Notes: generated from the sequence alone by a model not told the origin. Shown: positions 52,749-61,554, counted from the stretch's first letter. The stretch: DNA of 64,000 bases from an uncultured Psychroserpens sp. (GCA_947489585.1 CANLEE010000001.1:186001-250000); one strand, 5' to 3'. Translations and numbers: made by a program.

Positions 52749-53747
52749 ATGCAAAATCAATTCATATCCTATTTAAAAGAAAAAAGCACAAGTAGCAGCT
52801 CTTTTGTAGATGAAATTGCAACCGTTTTGGATATAGGTTATGACGCAGCTTACAGACGAGTTAATATGAAAACCAATCTAACGCTAGAAGAAGGTATTAA
52901 GCTAGCCAAACATTATAAGATTTCGCTCAATAAGCTTTTTGAAGTTGGCAGTCAGGATACCATTCTTGCCGAAAAGTCTCCAATTATTACCAATGAATCA
53001 CACTTAGAAACCTATTTTTCAAAGTCGATTCAAAATTTAAAGCCCTTAACACAACTTAAAAGTGCTTCTATATTATATTCAGCTAAGGATATTCCGTTGT
53101 TTTATACACTTAAAGACTCATATATAACACGTTATAAAATTTATGTCTGGCTAAAACTCACTAACAAAGAGATGACCAAAAACAAGATTTCTTTTGATGA
53201 TTTTATAAATACAATCCCTCCAACTTTATTAGATAAAGCCTTTGAACTTGGTGAGACCTATAATTATATTAATATCACAGAGTTTTGGAATGACAATACT
53301 ATCAATGGCACACTACAACAAATAATATACTTTTATGAATCTCAATTATTATCAAAAATAATCGCTTTAAAAATCTGTGATGACCTAGAGGAAATTATCC
53401 ATCATGTCGAACGGCAAACAATTCAGCAAAGCATTATTAACTCGAAAAATAATGCATCTTATAATTTATATAAAAGTGATTTACTCACTATGAGTAATAT
53501 CATTATGGTGAAAACTACTCATAAAAAGACCTTTTTCGTTCCGTATACAGTTTTAGAATATTTAAAAATTGAGCATGATGACACCTGTAATGTTATGGAT
53601 GACTTTTTTAACAGACAAATGACTAATTCAAAACTCTTGGTGCATTCGGGAGAAAAAGACCGCACCTTATTTTTTAATAAAATGCTGCAAAAAGTAAATA
53701 CACTTAGAGAACGTATTACGCTCAATGAGAGTTCAAGTTTTGAATAA
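52749..53747 (+). CDS. Helix-turn-helix regulator, paralogue 1
   Basis: 332 residues, cytosolic. The N-terminal 65 or so residues form a helical HTH (FVDEIATVLDIGYDAAYRRV, then LTLEEGIKLAKHYKISLNKLFE) of the XRE/BetR-like kind. The remaining 260 residues are an uncharacterised, mostly helical domain with blocks SAKDIPLFYTL, RYKIYVWLKL and SGEKDRTLFFNKML. The paralogue at 55059 matches along the whole length, including all these blocks. It is divergent from an envelope lipoprotein gene it may control. The large C-terminal domain probably senses a ligand or mediates dimerisation; no known ligand domain is recognised. Confidence 0.78.
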   Translation: MQNQFISYLKEKSTSSSSFVDEIATVLDIGYDAAYRRVNMKTNLTLEEGIKLAKHYKISLNKLFEVGSQDTILAEKSPIITNESHLETYFSKSIQNLKPLTQLKSASILYSAKDIPLFYTLKDSYITRYKIYVWLKLTNKEMTKNKISFDDFINTIPPTLLDKAFELGETYNYINITEFWNDNTINGTLQQIIYFYESQLLSKIIALKICDDLEEIIHHVERQTIQQSIINSKNNASYNLYKSDLLTMSNIIMVKTTHKKTFFVPYTVLEYLKIEHDDTCNVMDDFFNRQMTNSKLLVHSGEKDRTLFFNKMLQKVNTLRERITLNESSSFE

Positions 53748-53748
53748 T

Positions 53749-54279
53749 TTATTCTATTTTTTTATAGATCGTGTTAACGGTAAACTCTCCACCTCCAGTC
53801 AAAACAATTAGTATACCTCCTGCGCGCTCAACTTTACCATGCAAAATTAAATCATTGGTTTGCGTTAGACCTATTTGATACTGAGCTAATTCATACATTC
53901 CAAAGATTAATGGTATGCCAGTAATTTTAAAATTTTGGTTTCTTAATTTAATAAAACCATTGTTTCGAAGTCTGTACTTTATAACCCTACTTTTTGACAC
54001 CTTATTATCAAGTATGAAATCTAATTTCATTCGCTTTTTATTTAAGATTTCAAATTTCACAGAAGAAAACTGAGAGGTATCAACATGCTTACTCCTCCAG
54101 TTAATTCTACCATTTAGCGAGTTGTGATGGAATACTAAACTATCATTATCATAGTTTCTGTATTCGCCTTCAATTTGTTTGATACTAGTAATTGGCTTAA
54201 GATTGTTCTTTTTGTATTTTGGGATACCTCCGCAATTTAATAGCACTAATGCTATCAAGCTATACATTAAATGTTTCAT
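53749..54279 (-). CDS. Small lipoprotein of unknown function
   Basis: 176 residues; short signal peptide with lipobox VLLNC (Cys near 16) followed by GGIPKYKKN. The mature part is beta-rich (IEGEYRNYDNDSLVFH, VKFEILNKKRMKLDFILD, SRVIKYRLRNNGFIKLRNQ, ILIVLTGGGEFTVN) and looks like a small calycin-like or lipocalin-like lipoprotein. It is the second gene of a minus-strand pair with the outer membrane protein at 54310 (30-base gap), and its stop lies 1 base from the stop of the convergent regulator 1 gene. Function unknown. Confidence 0.65.
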   Translation of the reverse strand: MKHLMYSLIALVLLNCGGIPKYKKNNLKPITSIKQIEGEYRNYDNDSLVFHHNSLNGRINWRSKHVDTSQFSSVKFEILNKKRMKLDFILDNKVSKSRVIKYRLRNNGFIKLRNQNFKITGIPLIFGMYELAQYQIGLTQTNDLILHGKVERAGGILIVLTGGGEFTVNTIYKKIE

Positions 54280-54309
54280 GAGTTTAGTTTTATATTAAAA
54301 ATGACGTTA

Positions 54310-54942
54310 TTATAATCCGTAAATCAAACCTATAGTTGCATATTGGTCACCAAAATTAGAAGGCAGTTTTTTCTTAAATAGATTATATGGAACATAGAAA
54401 TAATCAATTTTGATACCCAAGTTGCTATTAAAAATTCGTGTTCTAATCGTACTTCCAAGATTTAAAAAGACCGTTTCTGTACCATAAACACTATCATTTT
54501 CCTCTCTAGGTTTACCTGTCTCGATATCTGTTTGAAAAAAGCCAACTCCTGTACCAATTCTATTATCCCAGTACCAATTTTTACCAATGCGTTTTACTCG
54601 TGTTAACCAGAAACCCATTGCTCCGCTTAGTAAGGCACCACCTTCAACGACCTCATCGTTTGCATAATATTTAATAGTCTTCTTGGGCTGCGGAAAAAAC
54701 ACTGAGGCGCCTAAATCTAACCTTAACTTTTCGTCTAAAGGAAAACCAATATAAAAACCAACACCAATGCTTTGCTCTAAGGTTTTTGAAAAACTGCCTA
54801 TTGGGATAAAACTATTAATCTCTAAATTATAAGTGCTTGCGAGTTCCCAATTACAAGTTTTATGATCACACATTTCAATTTTTTCTTGAGCTACTAAGTG
54901 AAGTGACATCAAGAAGACACTAATAAGGCCTATATTTTTCAT
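54310..54942 (-). CDS. Outer membrane beta-barrel protein, regulator-linked (module 2)
   Basis: 210 residues; signal peptide cut near LHLVAQ-EKI, two early cysteines (CDHKTCNWE), then an eight-strand-like small barrel (INSFIPIGSFSKTLEQSIGVGFYIGFP, LRLDLGASVFFPQP, WYWDNRIGTGVGFFQTD, NLGIKIDYFYVPYNLF, YATIGLIYGL end). It is divergent from regulator 2 at 55059 with a 116-base shared region holding a perfect 21-base palindrome. A TAATTTTG element (54965-54972, minus strand) is a candidate -7 box. The small downstream lipoprotein gene is probably co-transcribed. Confidence 0.7.
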   Translation of the reverse strand: MKNIGLISVFLMSLHLVAQEKIEMCDHKTCNWELASTYNLEINSFIPIGSFSKTLEQSIGVGFYIGFPLDEKLRLDLGASVFFPQPKKTIKYYANDEVVEGGALLSGAMGFWLTRVKRIGKNWYWDNRIGTGVGFFQTDIETGKPREENDSVYGTETVFLNLGSTIRTRIFNSNLGIKIDYFYVPYNLFKKKLPSNFGDQYATIGLIYGL

Positions 54943-54964
54943 AACAGTAGTTTTAAATTCTATT

Positions 54965-54972
54965 CAAAATTA
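54965..54972 (-). promoter_or_regulatory. Candidate -7 element of the module 2 outer membrane gene
   Basis: TAATTTTG on the minus strand, 22 bases upstream of the start at 54942; it is identical to the -7 element in front of regulator 1. Confidence 0.45.
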
Positions 54973-55021
54973 TTGTTATAATCACATATTTAGTTGCTAT
55001 TTAAACGAGAAACACAATTAT

Positions 55022-55042
55022 AATTTGTGATAATCACAAATT
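55022..55042. promoter_or_regulatory. 21-base palindrome, probable operator of regulator 2
   Basis: AATTTGTGAT-A-ATCACAAATT is a perfect inverted repeat with 10-base arms. It lies in the divergent promoter region, 16 bases before the regulator start codon. A further ATAATCACA half-site lies at about 54978-54986. Position and symmetry fit a dimeric regulator that controls itself and the divergent barrel gene. Confidence 0.6.
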
Positions 55043-55058
55043 ACTATATCTTTAAAGT

Positions 55059-56027
55059 ATGTTTCAGTCTAAATTTCTAAAAGACATTCAAGCCCAGTTA
55101 CCCGAGAATAGCTCTTTGATAGATGCTATAGCTACAACTTTAGATATCAGTTATGATGCGGCGCACAGACGTACAAGTTTGAAGAGCAAACTCTCCATAG
55201 ATGAGTGTATTATTTTGGCAAAAACCTACCACATTGCACTAGATAGTCTATTTGAGACTACAGATAAGAGTTACATTTCCGTAGAAAAAACGAAGCATAT
55301 TCATAATGAAACCGAACTTGAATCTTATTTCAAAAATTCTTATGAATCACTTTTACCATTATTAACACAAAAAGATAGCCATATTATATACTCAGCAAAA
55401 GACATTCCTTTATTCTACACCATTGGAGATGATATACTGAGTAGGTTTAAAATTTATGTCTGGTTAAAGTTACTAGATACGTCATTTAACAATAAAACCT
55501 TTGAGCAGTTTTCACCAGGAGTTGATCTTACTACATCAGCAAAAAAATTAGGCAGTTTATATCAAGATTTGAATACTACAGAAATCTGGGATATTACAAC
55601 AGTAAATAGTACACTTAAACAAATTCATTTTTATAATCAAGCAGGACAAATAACCAATAGTAATGCTATAGAATTGTGCGATGCACTGAAAATTTTAATG
55701 TCAAAAATTTCAGATCGTGTCGACACACATTCAGATCACTATAAGTTATATTACAACGAATTATTGCTCATGAATAATAATGTATTAGTTTCGACACCTC
55801 ATCAACAGTCGTTATATGTTCCATTTTCTATTCTTTCCTATTATTTAACTAGTGACCGTTTGACCTGTAGTCAAGCCGAATCGTATTTAAACCAACAATT
55901 ACATCATTCAAAGCTTCTTAATTCTTCCGGAGAAAAAGAAAAGCGCACATTTTTTAATCGTATTAATGCAAAAATTGATGCCTTAAAGCAGCTTATTGAA
56001 GCAACTCAAATATTGGATTTTGAATAA
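55059..56027 (+). CDS. Helix-turn-helix regulator, paralogue 2
   Basis: 322 residues, cytosolic, full-length paralogue of the gene at 52749. The HTH region reads LIDAIATTLDISYDAAHRRT and LSIDECIILAKTYHIALDSLFE. Shared C-terminal blocks are SAKDIPLFYTI, RFKIYVWLKLL and LLNSSGEKEKRTFFNRI. It is divergent from an outer membrane barrel gene across a region with a perfect palindrome. TATCTTTA (55047-55054) sits four bases before the ATG, so the transcript may be leaderless. Function beyond DNA binding is unknown. Confidence 0.78.
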   Translation: MFQSKFLKDIQAQLPENSSLIDAIATTLDISYDAAHRRTSLKSKLSIDECIILAKTYHIALDSLFETTDKSYISVEKTKHIHNETELESYFKNSYESLLPLLTQKDSHIIYSAKDIPLFYTIGDDILSRFKIYVWLKLLDTSFNNKTFEQFSPGVDLTTSAKKLGSLYQDLNTTEIWDITTVNSTLKQIHFYNQAGQITNSNAIELCDALKILMSKISDRVDTHSDHYKLYYNELLLMNNNVLVSTPHQQSLYVPFSILSYYLTSDRLTCSQAESYLNQQLHHSKLLNSSGEKEKRTFFNRINAKIDALKQLIEATQILDFE

Positions 56028-56096
56028 ACTTTAAACTTATTCTAATTTTCACGCAACCTTTTTAGACAATTAAAGACTATAGGAAAACTAGTCACT

Positions 56097-57146
56097 ATGA
56101 AGGTCTTCAAATCCTTGCTATTTCTTTTGTTAATTATTATGAGTTCATGCGCATATGATGCAGATGATAATCTAAATAGAGTCCCTATTTTAGAGACACG
56201 AGACGCAATTACTGCAGATTCAGAATTATTTAACAACTTAAAAGATATTGCTGCAGAGGATGACAAACCAAGCGAAAGTATTGTTTGCATTGATTTTATT
56301 TACCCTTTGACTTTATTCATTTTTGACGAGAACAATACATATGTATCAACAAATAGCATTGAGAATGATTTCAGCTTTAGTGCTTTTTTGAATACGATAG
56401 ATATTACTTATACAATTAGTATGAGTTTTCCAATAACAAGTGCTTTAGAATCTGGTGAAGAATTCATCATAAACACTAAAGAAGAGTTAAAACAAGCAAT
56501 AGATAATTGCTTAAGTGAAGAGTTGGTCTATGAATGTGGAGAACTCATACAAAATTGTGTTTGGAAAGTTGGGTACAGCTTCAATGATGACAACTCCTAT
56601 TTAGGCTCAATTTTTCAAGAATCTAACGGATTTACAACGTTAAATACTAATAACACCTTAACAAACGGATCTTGGTCTCCTTTCACAATAGATAACGAAT
56701 TACATATCAATATAAGCCTCAATGACACAACAGAAATTGGTCATTATTTCAATTTAGATTGGAAAGTACAATACCTCGATGAGAATTCATTATTGCTTAC
56801 CAATTCTGATCGTGAGCTTCATCTAAATCAGCGCTGTGATTCTAATTTTGCTGACTGCGGAAATTTCATATTTGAAGCATGCGAAACAGAATTAGGCAGT
56901 GGGATTTCAGAATTTATTTTAGATGATTACACAGCATGTATTTTTGACACATTAGAACTTGATGATACACTACATATATCTTTTCATGAGACTGAAGAAG
57001 ATGCACTTTCATTAATCAATCCAATTACTTCAAATGAGATTTATACAACATTAGAGAGTAGTCAAACAATGTATATAACTATCAACGATATAGAAAATGA
57101 CATGCTATATCATATCGAAATCACATTAACATCAATCTCTTGTTAG
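56097..57146 (+). CDS. Large lipoprotein of unknown function
   Basis: 349 residues; lipobox IMSSC (Cys near 18) followed by AYDADDNLNR. The mature part is acidic and rich in Asn/Asp/Ser, with several cysteines (VCIDFIYPLTLFIFDENN, NCLSEELVYECGELIQNC, CDSNFADCGNFIFEACE) that could form disulfides. The VCIDFIYP segment recurs, as far as I recall, in other flavobacterial lipoproteins of unknown function. It is followed 18 bases later by another lipoprotein gene and then by the ECF sigma factor, probably all one transcript. Confidence 0.68.
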   Translation: MKVFKSLLFLLLIIMSSCAYDADDNLNRVPILETRDAITADSELFNNLKDIAAEDDKPSESIVCIDFIYPLTLFIFDENNTYVSTNSIENDFSFSAFLNTIDITYTISMSFPITSALESGEEFIINTKEELKQAIDNCLSEELVYECGELIQNCVWKVGYSFNDDNSYLGSIFQESNGFTTLNTNNTLTNGSWSPFTIDNELHINISLNDTTEIGHYFNLDWKVQYLDENSLLLTNSDRELHLNQRCDSNFADCGNFIFEACETELGSGISEFILDDYTACIFDTLELDDTLHISFHETEEDALSLINPITSNEIYTTLESSQTMYITINDIENDMLYHIEITLTSISC

Positions 57147-57164
57147 ATTACAAAACGAATTATT

Positions 57165-58127
57165 ATGAAAAAATCAATAATTATCCTCAATGCCTTTTTT
57201 GCCTTAATCTGCTTTGCCTGTTCATCAAACGACAGTATCGATAATCAAGATATAAATGGGAACGAACCTTCTTTAAGTAATTATATTTATAAAACTTATA
57301 ATGTTACAAATACGCCAAATACAGTTATAGATTCTACAAACTATAACATTAGTGATCATAAAATCATAAGTTCATCTAGTTTAAATCTAGAAACGTTATC
57401 TCAGCAAAGCTCAAATTACACTTATGTAAATGGGAAAATTGGTGAAATTAGATCCTTTAGTAATGGTGTTCTTTCTAGAATTCAATCATTTACTTATAAT
57501 GCCAATGATAATCTAGTAGAATATCTATCTGAATCGGTTGACGCTAACGGTTCGTCCTCAAATTTCCAACGTCATACATTCACACATACGACTGATACTA
57601 TTTTCTCTAGTTGGGAAAGAAGTAACGATGGTCTAAATTTTGACACTAGTGTTTCAGATTTTAAAATCGTTTTAGATGGTAATGACAATAGAACATATTT
57701 AGAAACCTATAGTTATTTAAATAATGACACTCAATTTGAAGTTAGTACATACGATGCCAATTCAAATATTCTAAATGAATCTAAATATTTGATATTTAAT
57801 AACGGAAATGAATTACTATTTGAAAACAACTATACCACAAATACATCAGAAAATTATTTTAATACTATTAATGAGGACACATTTACAAGAAAAAATGTAA
57901 TGTTATTATATCATCTACAATCAGGAGCTGTTAACAATATCAATGCAAAAAGCATTTCAACAAACACATTAAACACCTTTGATAGTACATGGGGAAATTC
58001 GTTTGCAGATTTTGAAATTTCAAATACAATAGATACTAACAATAAAACGCTTTCAAGTGATTTTAAAACTATAATATCTGGTGATGTGATTTCTCGATTT
58101 TCGCAAGAATACATTTTTCAAGAGTAG
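57165..58127 (+). CDS. Lipoprotein with YD-like strand repeats
   Basis: 320 residues; lipobox CFAC (Cys near 19) followed by SSNDSIDNQD. The mature protein is Asn/Ser/Thr-rich with repeated short strand motifs (YVNGKIGEIRSFSNG, FTYNANDNLVEYLSE, STYDANSNILNESKYL) like the antiparallel 'YD-type' repeats found in many Bacteroidota surface lipoproteins. No catalytic motif. It lies between the previous lipoprotein and the ECF sigma gene (46-base gap). Confidence 0.68.
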   Translation: MKKSIIILNAFFALICFACSSNDSIDNQDINGNEPSLSNYIYKTYNVTNTPNTVIDSTNYNISDHKIISSSSLNLETLSQQSSNYTYVNGKIGEIRSFSNGVLSRIQSFTYNANDNLVEYLSESVDANGSSSNFQRHTFTHTTDTIFSSWERSNDGLNFDTSVSDFKIVLDGNDNRTYLETYSYLNNDTQFEVSTYDANSNILNESKYLIFNNGNELLFENNYTTNTSENYFNTINEDTFTRKNVMLLYHLQSGAVNNINAKSISTNTLNTFDSTWGNSFADFEISNTIDTNNKTLSSDFKTIISGDVISRFSQEYIFQE

Positions 58128-58173
58128 CATTTAAACACTATATTAATCAAAAAAATATTAGTCTAGTCCAAAG

Positions 58174-58734
58174 TTGAATTTAGACCAACTCATAAAAGCT
58201 TGTAAAAAGCAGAACATGAAAGCACAGAGTCAGTTATACAAAAAGTATAAGGATGACCTATTCGTGCTATGCTTAAAATATTGTAGAAACAAAGAAGAAG
58301 CCCAAGATAATTTACAAGAGTCCTTTCTAGATATTTTTAGTAGTATAAAATCCTATAAGGGGCAAGGCACATTTGAAGGCTGGATGAAACGAATCACAAT
58401 CAATAAAGCTATTGACACCTACAAAAAAGATAAACACATCAATATTAAAATCAATAATGATATATTGATTGATACCGACTTTGACTCAACAACATTAGAT
58501 ACAATTCCTTTAAATGAAATTTTAAAGCACATTCAAGAATTACCAACTCAGTATCGTCTGGTTTTCAACTTATACGAACTTGATGATTATACGCATAAAG
58601 ACATCTCTGAACTTTTGAACATAAGTATTAATACTTCCAAATCAAATTTGCACAGAGCGAAACGTATTTTACAAACTAAGATGCAAAAAGCAATCTTTAC
58701 ATCTTCTAAAAACTTGACAGCAAATGGACACTAA
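58174..58734 (+). CDS. ECF-type RNA polymerase sigma factor
   Basis: 186 residues starting at TTG (58174); the start LDQLIKACKKQNMKAQSQLY is the usual ECF beginning, so TTG is preferred over the ATG 14 codons later. Sigma region 2 is visible as LFVLCLKYCRNKEEAQDNLQESFLDIFSSIKSYKG...FEGWMKRITINKAID, and region 4 as ELPTQYRLVFNLYELDDYTHKDISELLNISINTSKSNLHRAKRIL. Its last 11 bases overlap the start of the next gene, which encodes a membrane protein and probable partner or anti-sigma-like protein. Confidence 0.9.
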   Translation: MNLDQLIKACKKQNMKAQSQLYKKYKDDLFVLCLKYCRNKEEAQDNLQESFLDIFSSIKSYKGQGTFEGWMKRITINKAIDTYKKDKHINIKINNDILIDTDFDSTTLDTIPLNEILKHIQELPTQYRLVFNLYELDDYTHKDISELLNISINTSKSNLHRAKRILQTKMQKAIFTSSKNLTANGH

Positions 58735-59923
58735 AAAAGACATAGGAGCTGCATTAAAACACAGATTGGAAGACTTTAAATCTAGTCCAGATGATTTGGT
58801 TTGGAATCATATTGAAGTGCAGCTAAAAAAGAAAAAGAAGAAACGCTTCTTTATTTTACTATTCTCAGGATTAGGGCTATCTGCTATATTACTTTTGTTA
58901 TACATAAACAATCCTTTACAACATACAATTGAAAATGAGGTACCAAAAATGAATACGGTTATTTCAGATTTCACTAACGAAATAGCAACTAATAAAAACT
59001 CTAATACTACTGAATCTAATACCTCTAAAACAGATTACAATAACGAGAATGATACGCTACACCCTTTTCAAAAATTAGATACAAATCAAAAAACAACTCC
59101 AATCGCTACACAAGAGCGTCAGGCTAGTAGTATTAAAAATAAGATAGCTAACCATAATAAAAACGTTATAATACAACAACAGAATACAATACGTTCTAAT
59201 CCACACTTGAAAGACGACACTAGGGTTGATTTAGATCATACTGAAAATAATACATCTGACAAAACGAATAGTCTGATTACCCATTTAACTACTGAGAAAA
59301 TCACGAGAAAAGACAGTTTAATAACCAGTCACTCTACTGAAAATCAACAAGATTCTATACCAAAGCAAGAAGCATTAACTAAGCTAGTTTCAGAAGAAAA
59401 AGAAAAAGACAGTATTCAACAGAACAATTCATCCAGATGGAGCGTAACACCTCAAGCAATACTATCGTATTATGGTGCTTTGAGCTCAAAAAGTAATGCT
59501 AATTTCTCATTAAACTATGGACTACTTCTAAGTTACAGAGTTACAGACGATACATTCCTGAGAATAGGTGTTAAAAAATTAGATTTGAAACAAAGCATTG
59601 ATGGTTTTGATATTAATACCAACTATTTAGAATTTCCGTTAGATATTAAGTATACACCATTTGACAAAAAACTAAACCCTTATTTCACAGGTGGAATTAG
59701 TTATTTCGTATTACAAGACGCGACTATTAATAATCAAAATAATTCAAACTATAAAAGCACATATTCTTTACATGTTGGTTTAGGCTTTGAATATAAACTG
59801 ATTAAAAACTTTTATCTTAATCTTGAATCCAACTTCAACTATCAAATAAAACCTATTCTGCAAAACAATACTATTAATCCTTTTATTCTTTCAATAAACA
59901 CAGGGATTGAATATAAATTTTAA
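58724..59923 (+). CDS. Single-span membrane protein with C-terminal barrel-like domain, sigma-linked
   Basis: 399 residues. Residues 1-44 are cytoplasmic (IGAALKHRLEDFKSSPDDLVWNHIE, KKKKKKR), 45-62 a membrane helix (FILLFSGLGLSAILLLLY), and 70-230 a Thr/Asn/Lys-rich disordered linker. About 235-399 resemble a small outer membrane barrel (SVTPQAILSYYGALSS, NYLEFPLDIKYTPFDKKLNPYFTGGISYFVL, INTGIEYKF end). The N-terminal part resembles the start of anti-sigma-like partners of Bacteroidota ECF factors. A protein with both an inner-membrane anchor and a barrel-like domain could span the periplasm. It overlaps the sigma gene by 11 bases, so the two are translationally coupled. Confidence 0.75.
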   Translation: MDTKKDIGAALKHRLEDFKSSPDDLVWNHIEVQLKKKKKKRFFILLFSGLGLSAILLLLYINNPLQHTIENEVPKMNTVISDFTNEIATNKNSNTTESNTSKTDYNNENDTLHPFQKLDTNQKTTPIATQERQASSIKNKIANHNKNVIIQQQNTIRSNPHLKDDTRVDLDHTENNTSDKTNSLITHLTTEKITRKDSLITSHSTENQQDSIPKQEALTKLVSEEKEKDSIQQNNSSRWSVTPQAILSYYGALSSKSNANFSLNYGLLLSYRVTDDTFLRIGVKKLDLKQSIDGFDINTNYLEFPLDIKYTPFDKKLNPYFTGGISYFVLQDATINNQNNSNYKSTYSLHVGLGFEYKLIKNFYLNLESNFNYQIKPILQNNTINPFILSINTGIEYKF

Positions 59924-60114
59924 AATTATCTGCTCAAACATGTAATCATTTAATAGTCAGTAGTATTACAATAAAGTCTACTAATAAAGTAGTGCTAACA
60001 TCAAATATTGTGGGAAATTTTAATTAATTTTAGTTTTCTTGTAACATTTTGTGTACTTATTACGTATAACTATATAGTATTATATAAATACCCAAATTTA
60101 AAGGAGATAATTAA

Positions 60115-60978
60115 ATGAGACAATTAAAAATCACGAAGCAGGTTACCAATAGAGAAACTGCGTCGTTAGATAAATATTTACAAGAAATTGGAAAGGTTGA
60201 TTTAATTACTGCTGATGAAGAAGTTGAATTAGCACAACGTATCAAAGCAGGAGATCAAATCGCTTTAGAGAAATTAACTAAAGCTAACCTACGTTTTGTT
60301 GTTTCTGTAGCAAAACAATATCAAAACCAAGGTTTAACTTTGCCTGATTTAATTAATGAAGGTAATTTAGGCTTAATTAAAGCTGCCCAACGTTTTGATG
60401 AAACACGTGGATTTAAATTCATATCTTACGCCGTGTGGTGGATTCGTCAATCGATTCTTCAAGCATTAGCAGAGCAATCTCGTATTGTACGTTTGCCTTT
60501 GAATAAGATTGGATCGATTAATAAAATTAATAAGACGTTTGCTTTTTTAGAGCAAAGTCATGAACGCCCACCAAGTGCTGAGGAAATTGCTAAAGAGTTA
60601 GACATGACTATTAACGATGTTAAGGAGTCTATGAAAAACTCTGGACGCCATGTATCGATGGATGCGCCTTTAGTTGAAGGAGAAGATTCTAACCTTTACG
60701 ATGTTTTACGTAGTGGTGAATCTCCAAATCCAGATAAAGATTTATTACATGAATCTTTACGTACTGAAATTGAGCGTGCATTAGAAACACTAACTCCTCG
60801 TGAGGCAGATGTAATTCGTTTATACTTTGGTCTTGGAAATCAACATCCAATGACTTTAGAAGAAATAGGAGAAACATTTGACTTAACTCGTGAGCGTGTA
60901 AGACAGATTAAAGAAAAAGCGATTCGTAGATTAAAACATACGTCTCGTAGTAAAATATTAAAAACCTATTTAGGATAG
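60115..60978 (+). CDS. rpoD: Primary sigma factor RpoD/SigA, Bacteroidota type
   Basis: 287 residues. Short housekeeping sigma lacking region 1.1, as is normal in Bacteroidota. Region 1.2 ([20 protein letters not shown]), region 2 ([60 protein letters not shown]), region 3 and region 4 ([35 protein letters not shown]) are intact. It recognises the TAnnTTTG promoters found across this window. The 191-base upstream gap (59924-60114) holds its promoter; a GGAGATAA stretch precedes the ATG. Confidence 0.96.
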   Translation: MRQLKITKQVTNRETASLDKYLQEIGKVDLITADEEVELAQRIKAGDQIALEKLTKANLRFVVSVAKQYQNQGLTLPDLINEGNLGLIKAAQRFDETRGFKFISYAVWWIRQSILQALAEQSRIVRLPLNKIGSINKINKTFAFLEQSHERPPSAEEIAKELDMTINDVKESMKNSGRHVSMDAPLVEGEDSNLYDVLRSGESPNPDKDLLHESLRTEIERALETLTPREADVIRLYFGLGNQHPMTLEEIGETFDLTRERVRQIKEKAIRRLKHTSRSKILKTYLG

Positions 60979-61056
60979 TAATTATTTAATTGTAATTACG
61001 ACTAAATTACGGCAACAAACAGTTACACATAACTGTTCGTTTTTTGATTGATGAAA

Positions 61057-61083
61057 GAACCCAGAGCTGATTACTCTGGGTTC
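61057..61083 (+). terminator. Intrinsic terminator of rpoD
   Basis: GAACCCAGAG / CTCTGGGTTC, a 10-bp perfect stem with a 7-base loop, followed by ACTTTTTTT. It lies 78 bases after the rpoD stop and rules out the upstream in-frame start of the next gene. Confidence 0.9.
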
Positions 61084-61128
61084 ACTTTTTTTATTAACTT
61101 TATAAGAATAAAGCCTCAACTCAGTATC

Positions 61129-61542
61129 ATGATAAAATCTATATGCTACGTTAGCAATAAAAATGATGATTTATCTAATGATGAATTGGATTACTTATTA
61201 ACTTCTATTATTGAAAGAAATAACAAGCTAGGTATCTCGGGTATATTAATGTTGCAAAACAATCATTTCTTCCAAATCATGGAAGGCCAAGCCAGTATTA
61301 TTGATAACTTATTTGTTTCTATTAAAAAAGATCATCGACATCACGGGCTTATTAAACTTTTAGAAACCACAATAGCAGACAGAATATTCGAAGATTATCA
61401 AAGTGGTCTTTTTAGTGTGATAACGGAATACTCAAATTTAAAAAAACTTAGAATTTATTTCGATTGGATCAAAGAAGCAAACATTATAGCTATTAACGAA
61501 TTAATAGAACTTACAAATAATTTCCTTAAACATAATAAATAA
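61129..61542 (+). CDS. Stand-alone BLUF-domain blue-light sensor
   Basis: 137 residues from the ATG at 61129; the open frame extends back to 61048, but that stretch is the rpoD terminator. The BLUF fold is clear: SICYVSN with Tyr7, ERNNKLGISGIL with Asn31, and FFQIMEGQ with Gln49. The spacing 24 and 18 equals that of the Tyr-Asn-Gln flavin triad in AppA. The Trp/Met block near the end (usually F..W.M) reads FEDYQS here (Tyr91, Ser93). There is no fused output domain, so it must signal by protein contact. It binds FAD in the cytosol. The partner is unknown; rpoD is upstream but separated by a terminator. Confidence 0.88.
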   Translation: MIKSICYVSNKNDDLSNDELDYLLTSIIERNNKLGISGILMLQNNHFFQIMEGQASIIDNLFVSIKKDHRHHGLIKLLETTIADRIFEDYQSGLFSVITEYSNLKKLRIYFDWIKEANIIAINELIELTNNFLKHNK

Positions 61543-61554
61543 GGTCTTTGTCAA

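Noticed and set aside
61048..61128. Upstream extension of the BLUF gene
   Set aside because: The stretch is the rpoD terminator hairpin (61057-61083); the BLUF domain begins right after the ATG at 61129.
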